Origin: Solenopsis invicta
Taxonomy: Eukaryota > Arthropoda > Insecta > Hymenoptera > Formicidae
Length of the DNA stretch: 64,000 nucleotides
NCBI RefSeq assembly: GCF_016802725.1
Contig: NC_052668.1
Span: 22,748,501 to 22,812,500 of the forward strand
Reading direction: 5' to 3'
Shown: one piece after another, positions 37,712 through 48,231 of the stretch
Numbering within the stretch: the first letter of the stretch is position 1
Layout of the letters: every line of letters starts with the position of its first letter
Translations under genes and position numbers: made by a program
The notes under the pieces: model-generated
Seen by the model: only the letters and a program-made list of their open reading frames with translations
The model's database searches: none
What the model was told of the DNA's origin: nothing

Positions 37712-37841
37712 CTAGGGCTGTGTTCAGATTCTCCACCCGGGTGCACCCAGATGTCGTTTTATCTTTGTTATTTGCCAAATGTTAAACAGAGATAGAATGA
37801 TGGCTGGTTGCACCCAGGTGAGAAATCTGAATACAGCCTAG
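37712..37841. mobile_element. 130-bp foldback MITE with CTAG ends
   Basis: The termini are inverted copies: CTAGGGCTGTGTTCAGATT on the left, AATCTGAATACAGCCTAG on the right. Pairing continues through GTGCACCCAG/TTGCACCCAGG and GTTTTATCTTTGTTA/TTAAACAGAGATAGAAT to a loop near TTTGCCAAATG. The whole element is therefore a palindrome. It sits about 480 bp upstream of the GCS2beta start codon. Non-coding. Confidence 0.8.
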
Positions 37842-37930
37842 AAAGATCGGTCGGTCAGTCGGTCGGGGAGACTGTTGTCTTTTTCTAAGAAAATCAGAGT
37901 TTATAAAAGAGCACGGAGAGCCCGCCGAAG

Positions 37931-37976
37931 TCGCGCCTGGTCGCGCCTGGTCGCGCCTGGTCGCGCCTGGTCGCGC
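37931..37976. repeat. 10-bp tandem repeat (TCGCGCCTGG)4.6
   Basis: Four perfect copies of TCGCGCCTGG followed by a six-base partial copy. It lies in the CpG-rich region upstream of GCS2beta. A preceding GTCGCG context suggests recent expansion. Confidence 0.95.
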
Positions 37977-39716
37977 TTTGTAAGATTCGCTGGTTGGTCG
38001 CGTTCTTAGAACGTATAATGCATTCTTGCGTAGCAAATCCACGCTCCGACGCGTCCGGAAGTCAACATTTTTGGGATCTCTGCACTTTCCTTTTTCCGAG
38101 CGTTTGCTCATTAAATTATTAGCAAAAATTAAAGCCGTTCATTCGAGAGAAATGTTTGTCAAGTAATCGGCAATAATTTTATCATTATTTTATCAGCAAA
38201 TTAACATAATTCCTCTGTCTAATAATGTATGTCTCTCTCTTATATATTAATATATTTCTTATATTAATGAAGATTTATATTTCTCTTGATTTATTAACAC
38301 ATTACATGTAATATCTGTACCTACTAATTAATAAAATAGTTAATGCAAATCTTCAAGTATTTATCAAACGCAAATTCAAAATAAAAGATAATCCGGCCGC
38401 TTCTTGTTGCGCAATACAAGAATTTGAGGAAGCGGAACGTCGGGATGATGCCAGGAGCGCATGTCTCGAAAAGAAGTAAAGCGAACTGAAGTGAGTCGCC
38501 AATTCGCCAATTTCGAGAGCGCACAATTTCACTCTATGCGCTGCGCGCGGTTTCCGGGATAAGTGGAGCATGAAAAAATTAAGATTTCGAATTTCAGGAG
38601 TAGTTCCTCAGTTTTAAACCTTCAGAGATCCTAAAATCAAGAATGCCTTTAAAATTCTGATCTTTTTAAACAATATTTTAATTACGATCAGGTAACATTT
38701 GATATACCGTTAACTTTATCGTTAACAATTTCATTTTTAAAATTGTTATTTGTGATTTATATTTTACAGAATTTACATTATTTTCTGATTCGCACGTATA
38801 TGATGGTATCTTTTTATCGTCAAGTATTAATTAGTTGGAATATTTATTTAACTCGATGTTTCTTTGTTTTCTTTTGTGCATCGTGACGCGATCGTACTGT
38901 CCGTTGCGATAACGTCGGCGTCGGGTGAGCTCGAAAGTGCTTTCTCATGGAGCATGACGCACTCTCGCGCGTTATGACGTGATTTAGGGACACCAGGTGA
39001 GATGAGCCCGTCGATGTGCGGCATCGAGGCACCTCCGCTTAACGTGGAGATTCAACATGGCACTTGCTCTTTTCTATCAGATAGCGTTCAGTCGTTCGAG
39101 AGACGGAAGCAGCGTCGCAACGGAAGGATTGGGAAAAGATGAGAGAGGGGGAGAGAGACTGTTGAGGAGTCTCTCTATTTGCGCGCAGAGCCGAGATAAA
39201 ATCGAGAGAATCGTCGAAAACGGGCGAGAAGCGTTCGAAATCGACGAACTTCCGTTCTTGGCTCTGCCATTGTGCGCGGACGAGTGACCTGCCGTGCTTC
39301 GCGCTGTTCGCGCATCATGGCGACGCTCAGCTGGTAGTGACTCGGCTGCTGCTGCTGTTGCTGGCGAGGGGCAGTGAGGGGTATGTGACGGCTGCGTTTG
39401 GACGGCTACTGCGACGGCATCGTTGTACGTTGTACCTCGATCGCGTTGGCCGTGAAAGCGTCGCCCGTCGACGGTGTGGATGTTGTCGCGCCGCGGAGAA
39501 CGGCGGTCCAGGTGAAATGGCAAGGAGCACGGCCGTCGAGCGTGCGTCGAACGTCGTCGCTGTCGCGCTGTCGTCGTCGTCGCGTCCGCACGGGAGTCTG
39601 TAATCGCTCGCGCGAAACGGGGAAGCGAGGTCCGGGGAAGCGAGGTCGCAATCGGAGTAGACGCGCGAATGCGACGCGCGAGCGACTTGCAAAGCTGACA
39701 GCTCGCCGCCAGTGAA

Positions 39717-39766
39717 AGAGAGAGCAAGAGAGAGAGAGAAAGAAAGAGAGAGAGAGAGAGAGAGAA
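39717..39766. repeat. GA-rich microsatellite in RNF11 5' UTR
   Basis: A purine run of GA/GAAA units ends three bases before the RNF11 start codon. It creates a spurious antisense ORF rich in Leu/Ser. A GA-repeat this close to the ATG could bind GAGA-type factors in DNA, or lie in the mRNA leader; this is an inference. Confidence 0.9.
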
Positions 39767-39768
39767 CC

Positions 39769-40642
39769 ATGGGCAACTGCCTGAAGCGCTCCGCTGGCAA
39801 CCAACAGGACAATACCACCCTCCTGAGTAACAATCCCGAGCCCGTCTCCACGAGCGGATCCTCGCAGGAGGGTCTCGGACCGCCGATCCCCTACAATGTA
39901 ATTCACGTAAATCACCATCGTTCGCCGTCTTTTTGGCCGAAACATTTTCAGACATTTTATTAACCTGTCCGCGATCTCCTTTCTTTGTCTGTCATTTCTT
40001 GTACACTTGGATACACGTAGATCTGAGATTTTTAATGTAGACTTGATGTAGCTTGAGAAAGATCAGATTTCTTATACTGTACTTGACATTGTTCCGATTA
40101 ACGATATTGATTTTATTCTGATGTGACGTTTGACAAAATGAGGAAGATTTTGGAGTTGACATACATAATTTTTATACTTTTGCGAGTTTAAGGATCCACA
40201 ATTGATGTGGGAAGCGAGGCAATTGAGTGCTAACTAAGTTTTTCTAAATGTTCCACAGCAAACGGCTTATTATCCGTCGATCGCCACGAGGGAACGTCAT
40301 TTGCAGTCCACCAATTTGAACATTGGCCGTGGAATCGGAGTCAATCTAATCCAGAGCAGCGGCTCCGCTGGTTTGAGCGAGGAGGAGCAGCAAGTGAGGA
40401 TCGCGAAGCGTATAGGACTGATACAGCACTTGCCAATGCGAGAGTACGATGGTGCGAAGAAGGGCGAATGTGTGATATGCATGATGGAACTGCTGGTAGG
40501 CGAGGAAGTACGCTATCTGCCCTGTATGCACACCTACCATGCAATCTGCATCGACGACTGGTTGCTGCGCTCATTGACCTGTCCGTCGTGTATGGAGCCG
40601 GTGGACGCGGCGCTAATTAGTTCATATCATCCAACTACTTAA
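39769..40642 (+). CDS. RNF11: RING finger protein 11 (E3 ubiquitin ligase/adaptor)
   Basis: Two exons: 39769-39897 and 40259-40642 (acceptor CCACAG, phase 0), 170 residues against 154 in human. RNF11 is a membrane-anchored RING-H2 protein that works with HECT-type ligases and in endosomal and NF-kB signalling. The N-terminus MGNCLK has Gly2 for myristoylation and Cys4 for palmitoylation. The conserved SEEEQQVRIAKRIGLIQHLP segment spans about residues 83-102. The RING-H2 domain covers about residues 114-154, from CVICMME to LTCPSC, and the C-terminus MEPVDAALISSY is highly conserved in the family. The usual PPxY motif is degenerate: residues around 38-42 read PPIPY at the exon junction. The start context AACCATGG is strong. 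The donor AAT|GTAATT is ordinary. Confidence 0.97.
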
Positions 40643-41093
40643 TAACGGATTGACGGGAATATCATTGGTTTAGCCGAACGGCGAATCGGAATTAAATTAC
40701 CAGGCTAAACGTAAAGCGCAATTGAAAAGAGAGCGAGAGAAAAAGAGAGTCGCTACTTTTGCTATAGAGCGTATAAAAGCTTCTGGATAGTAGAGAGATC
40801 GCATGTTAAATGGTCTGATTGTATTTCGCCGTTATATATGATATATATACGTGCGCGCGCGTACTGTTTAATATAATAATCTAATCACATACGAAAAACA
40901 CCCTCCCCGTTAAATCCACAAGTATTTTTTTTTTAGATTGTTTTCTTTGAGAAGGAAAACCAGGAGACTTGATTTTAATTAAATCCTATACACATCACGG
41001 CCCCAAAATCCTTTACGTAGTGAGTTTTAATTGCTTGTACATTGATTTCTCTTTAGAGAAGGAAAATGAGAAGACGGCTCGATGTAAGAGTGC

Positions 41094-41099
41094 AATAAA
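41094..41099 (+). terminator. RNF11: Candidate poly(A) signal of RNF11
   Basis: AATAAA about 450 nt after the RNF11 stop, in a TGCAATAAAGCG context. Later AATAAA matches could be used instead. Confidence 0.4.
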
Positions 41100-43411
41100 G
41101 CGTTGGATAAGCCTCATGTGCACCGATAGGTATATATAATCGAAACAATAAGTATATATATGCGTAGTAACGAGATATTAAGTGCGACACGTGCAGAAAT
41201 TATGTCCTTTGTATTTCTTGTGCGGCTTTGTGTAATCCATCTTCGCATACGTTCTTTACGCGCGAATGTTTGACGAATCGATGCAAATTGCGTTTCCTTC
41301 TTTGCTCTTGCATAATCGTTTTAATCACCTTGAGTCCGAACATAACGTATCTATTTTCGAGTACAGTAAATTAATCGATAATTTTAAGCTTAAAAAGTAG
41401 GATTTGTGTTTCTCGGATGCAGATTACACGCGTACGTGAATACTGCGGACCAGCGGTTTTCCCTTTGTCCAAGATCGTCGGAATTGCGCGGATAACAGTC
41501 CGCTATATTTTCGTGGCGAAAGAAAGACTGTCTATGAAGTCGTACAGTTTTAATTTTTCTTGATCACTCGCGCATGTGTCGTTACGTAAACCGCTTGTAC
41601 CGCTTCTGGCGCGGCGCGATATTGAACATTTTTCATTTAGATAATGTGTACAGAGAGAGAATGCTTCATTGTATGCTATACGGACGATAGCGGTTTATTA
41701 TGCCGATAGTGCGGGAATGTGTATAGCAACGAATGAAAAGAGCAAACAGAACGGTAAACACAAAGATGAGGAGAGAGATAGAGAGAGAGATAAAATGCGA
41801 TGATCCACACTGTTGAACACTACACGCTAATTAATGGGCTACGTAACTTAGATTCTGTTGTTAATTTAGTGAAGCTTGTTGAACTAACTCTTGCTGCGAT
41901 TACAGTAAAGCAATGGACATTTACCGTTCCGCTTTAAGTAAACCTTTACAGAGGGATATGTACAATCTCGCGTAGTTTCGTACATCGGTGTATAATATGC
42001 GATAGTTTTACCGACTTGGAACAAAACAACATTTCGAATCGAAGACAGAAAGAAAGAGAGAAGAAAAGAATACAGTTTAATAAATTAAACGTTTAATTTA
42101 TATAAAAAGAGGGGGAAAACTTAACAATACGGTACCGCTAAGTTCTTGTTTTAAATGGGAAAATGATGCTGTGAAATAGTGATTTATTGACGAAGTACAG
42201 AGGTATATAAATAATGATTTAATACGCAAATATAAATATTTAGTAAGAAAATTTTTGTGTTTCTGGAAATCGTCCATCTCGACACAAAATTCCTCGATCA
42301 CGCTCCGATCGAACATTTAAATAATTAGAGCTATATTTGCAAATTCTAAATAGAGAGTAGCGTAATTTTATAAAAAAAAAGATAAGCCAAGGAAGGCTAA
42401 CGTTACGAACCTTAATTCTATATTGATCTTTCTAAGGTAAAAGGAGGAGAGAAAAAGAAGATATCCGGACGGTTTGTCCCGGTGAGCTAAGCGCGTTACG
42501 TCGCTCTAATCAATGTATCGAACGCTATTTGCGCGATTAATCGCGGGGCATCACTGACAATCTGCCGGGCTACATTTTAATCGTAAGTCTCGATAATGGC
42601 AATTGTATTTGACTTGCGTTTGGGATAGATGATAATAAATATTTGATTGAAAAAAAAAAAGAAAAAAACATTTTCCAGCTACAGTCAAATCTGATTTACC
42701 CGTAAGAGTATGGAATTTTTACGTCGCGAGACCGACGATTTTAGTAAGCTCAATCACAGGGGGAAATTGAATTAAACGACACCACAATTAGAAAAGTAAA
42801 AACGTGAAGAATTTTAGTGTATTACATTACTTACAAAAGGAAATTCTTACGTTGAATACGCAGCGCGCGTGTATAGCGCTGTAAATGTCATTATTTACAG
42901 TTACGGTTTCATCGGAAAAAAACTCGAAACAACTGCAGATAACCGGTGTTTTTTTTTTCAGTCACTTAGAATTTTAAAGTCGCAAAGAGATTAAATTTTT
43001 CGTCCGTAAAAGAGTACGAATAATACGAAAAAATATTATAAAGAAGTATTCATATTAGTAAAAAATTATATTTTGCACATTGTATTTCTCGGCTTGACTC
43101 CCCTAAATCAGAAATAATCTGATGCTACAAAAAAATATCTTTTTTACGTAAGTTGTACAAGACCTGACGACAATATAACTTTCTACATGTTACATCTTCC
43201 CTATTTACTGCTTGCATTATAATTTATGCGAGACTAATCCAAAAGATTTTTCTCTTTTAATTTCTTCCAGAATTATTGGAAGAGTATGTAACTTCGTCCG
43301 GCAAAATTCTCAATATTATTAAGTCGGCTCTGATGCTTATGAGTTATGTACAGATTTCTCAGGTATTTTTTTTTTATCAAAATACAATAAAGTTATACAT
43401 TTGCAGGGTAC

Positions 43412-43535
43412 GTATTCTGTACACGCTTTTTGTTCTTTTACGATAGTTGTTGATATCATTGCGTAATTTTTTTGTAAAATATCTGCACAACACCGACAAC
43501 TATCGTTAAGAACAAAAAGCGTGTATAGAATAAAT
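43412..43535. repeat. Long inverted repeat (about 38-bp arms)
   Basis: Left arm 43412-43450 contains ACACGCTTTTTGTTCTTTTA and CGATAGTTGT. Right arm 43496-43535 contains ACAACTATCGTT and AAGAACAAAAAGCGTGT. Only two or three mismatches and a small bulge separate the arms, and the loop is about 45 nt. It lies between the RNF11 and lin 3' ends and is probably a foldback transposon remnant. Confidence 0.85.
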
Positions 43536-44067
43536 ACCCAGGTGTGACTGGAAATTGTACAAATAGCTCTCGAAGTATACATATAAATATTACACTAGTG
43601 GTATACATCAATATGTATGCTTTCAATGGTGCTTTGGCGGAAACGTAATTCGTTAGCACCACACGAATGCAGTTTAGTTTTGAGACAATCAATGCGAATT
43701 TCGCTTTTTTTTTGTACTACTCAGACTCAATCGCAGTTGTATAACTCTCAAAACCTCGCCGACTCGTGAACGGAGATTCTTCCGTCTCGCAATTCCAGCT
43801 ATATTGAAAAATTTCGCTAAAGACTAATAAATAAGAAACGCGCTCGTCTTCCTGAGTTTCTCAAGCTTTAAAGACGAGATCGCGACGAGTCAGTCCGGCC
43901 GTTTTGCGTTTATAAGACGGTATACGGCGATCTGTACACTACACACGATATTTTACAGATGGCAAAATCCTAGCTAAGTTCGGAGAGTACAATTCCGTTC
44001 ATACAATTTATACACACGCTCGATCGATTTGGCGACTATTCGAATCTCTCCGAACATCCCCTTTATC

Positions 44068-45813
44068 TTACACGTGGGTGCTACAGCTGTCCACGTTACC
44101 CTCGTACAAGGACTCGCATTTTTCGAGTAGACGATGAACCGGAGCAATGTTGTACGGGAATAAGTTCTTAGACACCAGTCGATCGATGGTCAGCCGTAAT
44201 GTTATCAGTACCCGCATCGTGTCGTCCAGTTCGCCGCCGCAGCACCTCATGAACTCGAACCAATTACGCCTAATGTACTTGAGAAATCGTAAGAGATACA
44301 GCAGGAAGCAGGTCTCGTTGCTGATCAACAGATCCAGTAGAAGTTCCGTGTCGTACGACACACCGCGAATGAATTGCACAAAGGTCAACGTAGGGCTAAG
44401 CATTTGGCCCAGATCGTTCTGTGGCGGACCGCGATAGAACAAGCCCACAGCGACGTCCAAGCAGCAGACCATACCCTCGATCAGAAAGTCATCTTGATCG
44501 TGAAACATTTGCACAACCCACTGCGACAGCGGCATCTCCGGATGGAAGGGCATCAGCGTTTTTACGCATTGATCCAGTTGACGCAGTACTTCGCGGATAC
44601 TCCTCTCGATCACCGCCATGTCCGCATCGAGATCCTCGGCCTCGGAGCCGAGGGACGAGTCGCTAGAATCGCTGCGCGTTTGCCGCACCGTCACGGCGAC
44701 GCTCTTCAGCACTAGTAGTACCATTTTCTGCAGCAAAGGACGATCGCCTTCGCCGTCACCGCCGCCAAACCTGCCGGAACCGTGGCGGTACGGCAACGCG
44801 TCAAGCAGACGCCAGTCCTTGATAGCGCGTACGATGAGGGTTGCCAGGGAGCATGGTTCCTCCGGTAAGTTATCCTGTAGCGCCAGTGTACTGCCGTAAC
44901 ACAGCACCTCGTTGAGGAGGCCGAGCAAATGTCGCCAGATAACGCCTGGCACGTTGGCGTTCAGTAATAGCACGAGATCGTTCAGTTCCGAGTAGAAAGG
45001 CTTGGTTTCAACGACGGAAAGATTGGCTTTGACCGAGATGATGGTCTCCCATAAGTGCAGGAACGTTATGACGACAGACGTATGCTGCGGCGTGTACTGC
45101 GTGAGAATGTCATTGAACTTGGACACGAGAATGGTCCACTTGGACTCGAGCGCCTTTACACACAGCTCCTTGACTGGCGTGCTGTCAAAGTCGTCGATGA
45201 AGAACGTGTTGCAACCGGACGGCGGCGCTGTCGCGTCCCCGTCCTCCGGGTGTATACTGCAGTCTTTATGCTCGATCACTCTCTTGACTACATCCAGGGT
45301 GAACAGCATCCGACTGGGCGAGCTCGTGTTAACTAGGGACTGTGTGAGCCTCTCCAACCAGGCGGCATCCATGTTCTGCCGCGCGACGATGAAGAACGAC
45401 GCGAGCACGCGACTCGCCGCATACGACACGAACTTGTCGTTCGTGTAGGACAGGTCGATGATCTGATCGACGATGCCGTGCTCGTTCCGCGCCACCGCCT
45501 CGCAGACCTCCATCACCCGCTTGCATAAGACATTCTTCAAGTACTGCTTGATGGCCAGGTCGAACAGCAGCTGCAGAGCGGTTAAACACTCCAGGATCTG
45601 ATCTGTATCCCATTCGGACAGTACGGCATACCGAATAGTACCGTCGGCCTCCCTCACCGTGAGGTTGGTAAATGGCTTGCGTAGACTGCTCTCCGGCATA
45701 TGGCACAGACACCGCGCGAGCAGGCTCTTCTGCAGCTCCTCGAGGTCGGCGAGCCCATTCTTGGCGCCTGAGCTTTTCTCGATACGCTGCTTCTTCTTAA
45801 CCGGCTCCTCCAT
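44068..45813 (-). CDS. lin: Protein Lines (LINS homologue)
   Basis: Lines is a nuclear/cytoplasmic regulator known in Drosophila for modulating Wingless and Hedgehog outputs and for antagonism with Drumstick/Bowl; the vertebrate orthologue is LINS1. The coding sequence is uninterrupted. From the ATG at 45813 (GTAATGG, good context, N-terminus MEEPVKKKQRIEK with a nuclear-signal-like basic run) it encodes 581 residues. An in-frame ATG at 45912 would add 33 residues, and an in-frame TGA lies just upstream of that. The protein is mostly helical, repeat-like and rich in Leu. An acidic Ser patch (SDSSDSSLGSEAEDLDADM) lies in the middle. The C-terminal LINS-type block includes NWFEFMRCCGG and NLFPYNIAPVHRLLEKCE, which I recognise from the family. 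It is convergent with RNF11 and divergent from SFSWAP. Confidence 0.92.
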   Translation of the reverse strand: MEEPVKKKQRIEKSSGAKNGLADLEELQKSLLARCLCHMPESSLRKPFTNLTVREADGTIRYAVLSEWDTDQILECLTALQLLFDLAIKQYLKNVLCKRVMEVCEAVARNEHGIVDQIIDLSYTNDKFVSYAASRVLASFFIVARQNMDAAWLERLTQSLVNTSSPSRMLFTLDVVKRVIEHKDCSIHPEDGDATAPPSGCNTFFIDDFDSTPVKELCVKALESKWTILVSKFNDILTQYTPQHTSVVITFLHLWETIISVKANLSVVETKPFYSELNDLVLLLNANVPGVIWRHLLGLLNEVLCYGSTLALQDNLPEEPCSLATLIVRAIKDWRLLDALPYRHGSGRFGGGDGEGDRPLLQKMVLLVLKSVAVTVRQTRSDSSDSSLGSEAEDLDADMAVIERSIREVLRQLDQCVKTLMPFHPEMPLSQWVVQMFHDQDDFLIEGMVCCLDVAVGLFYRGPPQNDLGQMLSPTLTFVQFIRGVSYDTELLLDLLISNETCFLLYLLRFLKYIRRNWFEFMRCCGGELDDTMRVLITLRLTIDRLVSKNLFPYNIAPVHRLLEKCESLYEGNVDSCSTHV

Positions 45814-46530
45814 TACGTTGACAGGAGGACAATAGCGACAGGGCGCAGATGCACCATTAATTCTCGTCAAGTTAGCTCTCTCATGTGGGTAACGCCGCAG
45901 AGAAAGGAGCATCCGAGTATCGATGAGTCAATCGCATTCTGCATCAGCCCATCGTAATCAGCGGCTAGACAGGCCCATTGGGAACACCTGTTGCGAAAGA
46001 AACCACACAAACACATGAGATTGATATTCTGAATGAGAGGAAGATGACAGAGACTTGAGACTCGTCATCCTTACCTATACTGAAAAAAAGTTTGGTGAAA
46101 CAATCAAATGTTTGATTAATATAACCAAATATTCAGTATTTAGTAAAAACATTAATAGCATTCAAACTAAATATTTGGTTATGTTTACTAAACATTTGAT
46201 TGAATTATTTCATTTAATTGAAATTATTTCACCAAGCTTGGTAACTAACGTCAAGAAATAATTATTATTACCGAATTCCTCTTTCACAGTTTACGATATA
46301 CCGAGCGACCGTATACACGCTTTCGCACTTAAATTCCTCGGAATTAACCTTTTTGTACTTTTCCCAATGCAATTATCCCATTTTATCATTGCTGCGCGAG
46401 CTCAGAAATCGTGCGTACGCTTTTGTACGAACGCCAAGGCCCCTTGGATACCGGAGTAACACGGCAGAAGCGCGGTAGACGATGACTCGTGTGTAACACC
46501 AGAAGCCAGTAGGCAACAGGCAAACTTACA
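45814..46530 (-). other. lin: lin 5' leader: exon 2 start, intron and end of exon 1 (predicted)
   Basis: On the minus strand a strong donor (GGT|GTAAGT, exon end 46530) and a strong acceptor (TTTCTTTCGCAACAG, exon start 45987) define a likely 5'-UTR intron, 46529-45988. The joined leader has several upstream ATGs. One at 46534 crosses the junction and gives a 10-codon uORF beginning MVFPMG. The intron holds a foldback element at 46079-46246. Confidence 0.6.
46079..46246. mobile_element. Foldback MITE, family B
   Basis: The ends pair as ACTGAAAAAAAGTTTGGTGAAA against TTTCACCAAGCTTGGT. Inner segments pair as AACCAAATATT against AAATATTTGGTTA, and AATCAAATGTTTGATT against AAACATTTGATT. It lies within the predicted lin 5'-UTR intron. 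No coding capacity. Confidence 0.7.
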
Positions 46531-47857
46531 CCATTAAATTCCCAGCGCGCTATCCTCGCCCTCGAGGGACGAAGGGACCGTCTCCTGGTTGCGGGGCGAC
46601 GTCGCGAGTGCAGCTGGGTGTCCCTCGGCGACGCGCTCGACGACGTAATCCGGAGTTTCCGAGCTCGAGAGGGTCGGCGTGACGCTCGTTCCAGGACAGA
46701 GGGGGCCCTGCAATGGCAGCTCGCGCGCGCTGCGAGACGAAATGCCAGGCACCGGGTCAGCGACGCCGACGTCCCGCCGTCGGGGGCGAAATGTCGTACC
46801 TCCTGGCACCCCGGACGAGAAGATTTCGATGGTCGATCGGGAAATCCGCGGCGTCGCGTCGCTTCGCGTCTTCCCCGACCCAGTCTCGCGTTTCGTCGTT
46901 CCTGTCGCGTCGCGCTGTAGACACGAGAGAGAGACGCGGTTCTCCGTTGGTCACGGCCGTCACGAATGTCGCGCGGATAACGCGATCAAACGTTCCTTTT
47001 GTCAGCGGATCGCCGACGGGATCCCTCACGACTAGGAAGTGACACCCACGGGAAGCACACACAGCGCTCGCACACGGCAGCAGCAGCCACACTCGGGCTC
47101 TGTTGCCACGTATACGAGGTGCTACCGACGGCGACGGCGGCGACGAAAAATGACACGGGGACTCGCACGATCGGCGTACGGCGACGGTCGGTGGGCGCAC
47201 GGCGGTCGACGGCAAGGGCGCGTACCGTGTCCGGTGTCGAGCAGCGAGACGTCGTCGTGCCCGCGGCCGCGTCGCACGCACGTATTCCGGTCCGTTGGCG
47301 TGCCTCTACGGCCGGGCATCGTGCGGAGCCGCGTAACACGGTAGCTGTCCGTCGCGCATTCCATAACGTACTGAGGGGGCGGTACGCGGTGCTCCCGCGC
47401 GGCCAATCGCGCGCGGTCGCACACGCCGTCGTGAATGATGATCCGCGCCCACGAAATACGCCGTTTATCGCTGATAAAAGTCGTCCGGAACGAAATGTCG
47501 TGCGATAAATAACCGCGCGATCATCGGCAACTCAGCATCGATCGGAGCGCCCCCGCCGACCGCACGTCGCCAGCGCCGTGGCGGGCGATTCGAATCCGCT
47601 AAATTTGCCTTCGCGTACGGTCGTATTCGTCTTTTCGGAGAAACCTAAAAAACATGAAAAGTTTCACATAATTGCGTGAAAGTCTAATGACACGCTCTAA
47701 TGGGCGCTCAATGATTCGTCGATGAGTTTACGCAAAATCAAAAATTAAAGAATAAAAGATCTTTTTGAAATTACTCGATTAGATTTCCGTTGAATATTCG
47801 CATTTTATTATCATATCTGTATTTTATATTTATATCGATTTATTTTAGTCATAATTA

Positions 47858-48002
47858 GATAAATTAATATTTTTTCAATTAAATTAAGTTAAAATTAATG
47901 GTTTATAAAATTAATTAATTACATTAAAAGTTGCATCAAGATAAAATTTAGTTGAATTGAAACCTAATTTTGAAAAGCATTATTTATATAAAATTATAAT
48001 GT
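47858..48002. repeat. Dispersed repeat, family D copy 1
   Basis: Shares AAAGTTAATGGCTTATAAA-type, TTAAAAGTTGC(A/G)T(C/T)AAGAT and AAGCATT(A)TTTATATTAAA-type blocks with 59446-59880 and 63134-63310. It is AT-rich, which inflates similarity, but the blocks occur in the same order in all three. Confidence 0.55.
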
Positions 48003-48155
48003 CATACTTCAATATCAATGTTAATGTAAATAATTCAGACTATAATAAATAAAAAATTACGCGAAAGTAGACGTAATTAATCATTTGTGCACATTCTCGA
48101 CCCCTGTTCTGGATGCAACATATGCGATACGCGTCAGATTTTATTTGCAGCAAAA

Positions 48156-48231
48156 TGGATGTTAGCACGGACAACAACCTACATCCATTTCTCGAGAGAT
48201 AGATGTGGGTTGTTGTCCGTGCTAACATCCA
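48156..48231. repeat. Near-perfect 30-bp-arm hairpin between lin and SFSWAP
   Basis: Arms 48156-48185 and 48202-48231 match as inverted copies at 29 of 30 positions (TGTTAGCACGGACAACAACC against GGGTTGTTGTCCGTGCTAAC). The one difference allows a G-U pair in RNA. The 16-nt loop holds the palindrome TCTCGAGA. Short direct repeats (GCAAAATGGATGT) flank it at about 48150 and 48253. It is 324 bp upstream of the SFSWAP start codon. Confidence 0.9.

Larger units (their letters stand above)
37237..39768. other. Divergent intergenic region between GCS2beta and RNF11
   Basis: The first about 500 bp is CpG-rich and should hold the GCS2beta leader and promoter. It contains a foldback element (37712-37841) and a 10-bp tandem repeat (37931-37976). 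About 38100-38880 is AT-rich. About 38880-39768 is CpG-rich and should hold the RNF11 promoter and 5' UTR. No protein gene is supported in between. Confidence 0.6.
40643..44067. other. RNF11: RNF11 3' UTR and convergent intergenic region to lin
   Basis: RNF11 (plus) and lin (minus) converge. AATAAA occurs at 41094-41099, and further AATAAA matches lie near 42080 and 42630, so the RNF11 3' UTR could be 0.5-2 kb long. lin's own 3' end lies in the last few hundred bases before 44068. A hairpin at 43412-43535 is listed separately. No protein gene is supported. Confidence 0.55.

Noticed and set aside
39077..39955. 292-codon minus-strand ORF opposite RNF11 exon 1
   Set aside because: It is antisense to a clear coding exon and includes a Leu/Ser run produced by the GA microsatellite; CpG-rich DNA explains the lack of stops.
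44374..45448. Several plus-strand ORFs (81-148 codons) opposite lin
   Set aside because: Shadows of the lin coding sequence on the other strand.
46757..47281. 174-codon minus-strand ORF in the lin upstream region
   Set aside because: Arg/Pro/Ala-rich, with several overlapping ORFs of similar length in other frames. This is typical of CpG-rich promoter DNA, not a gene.
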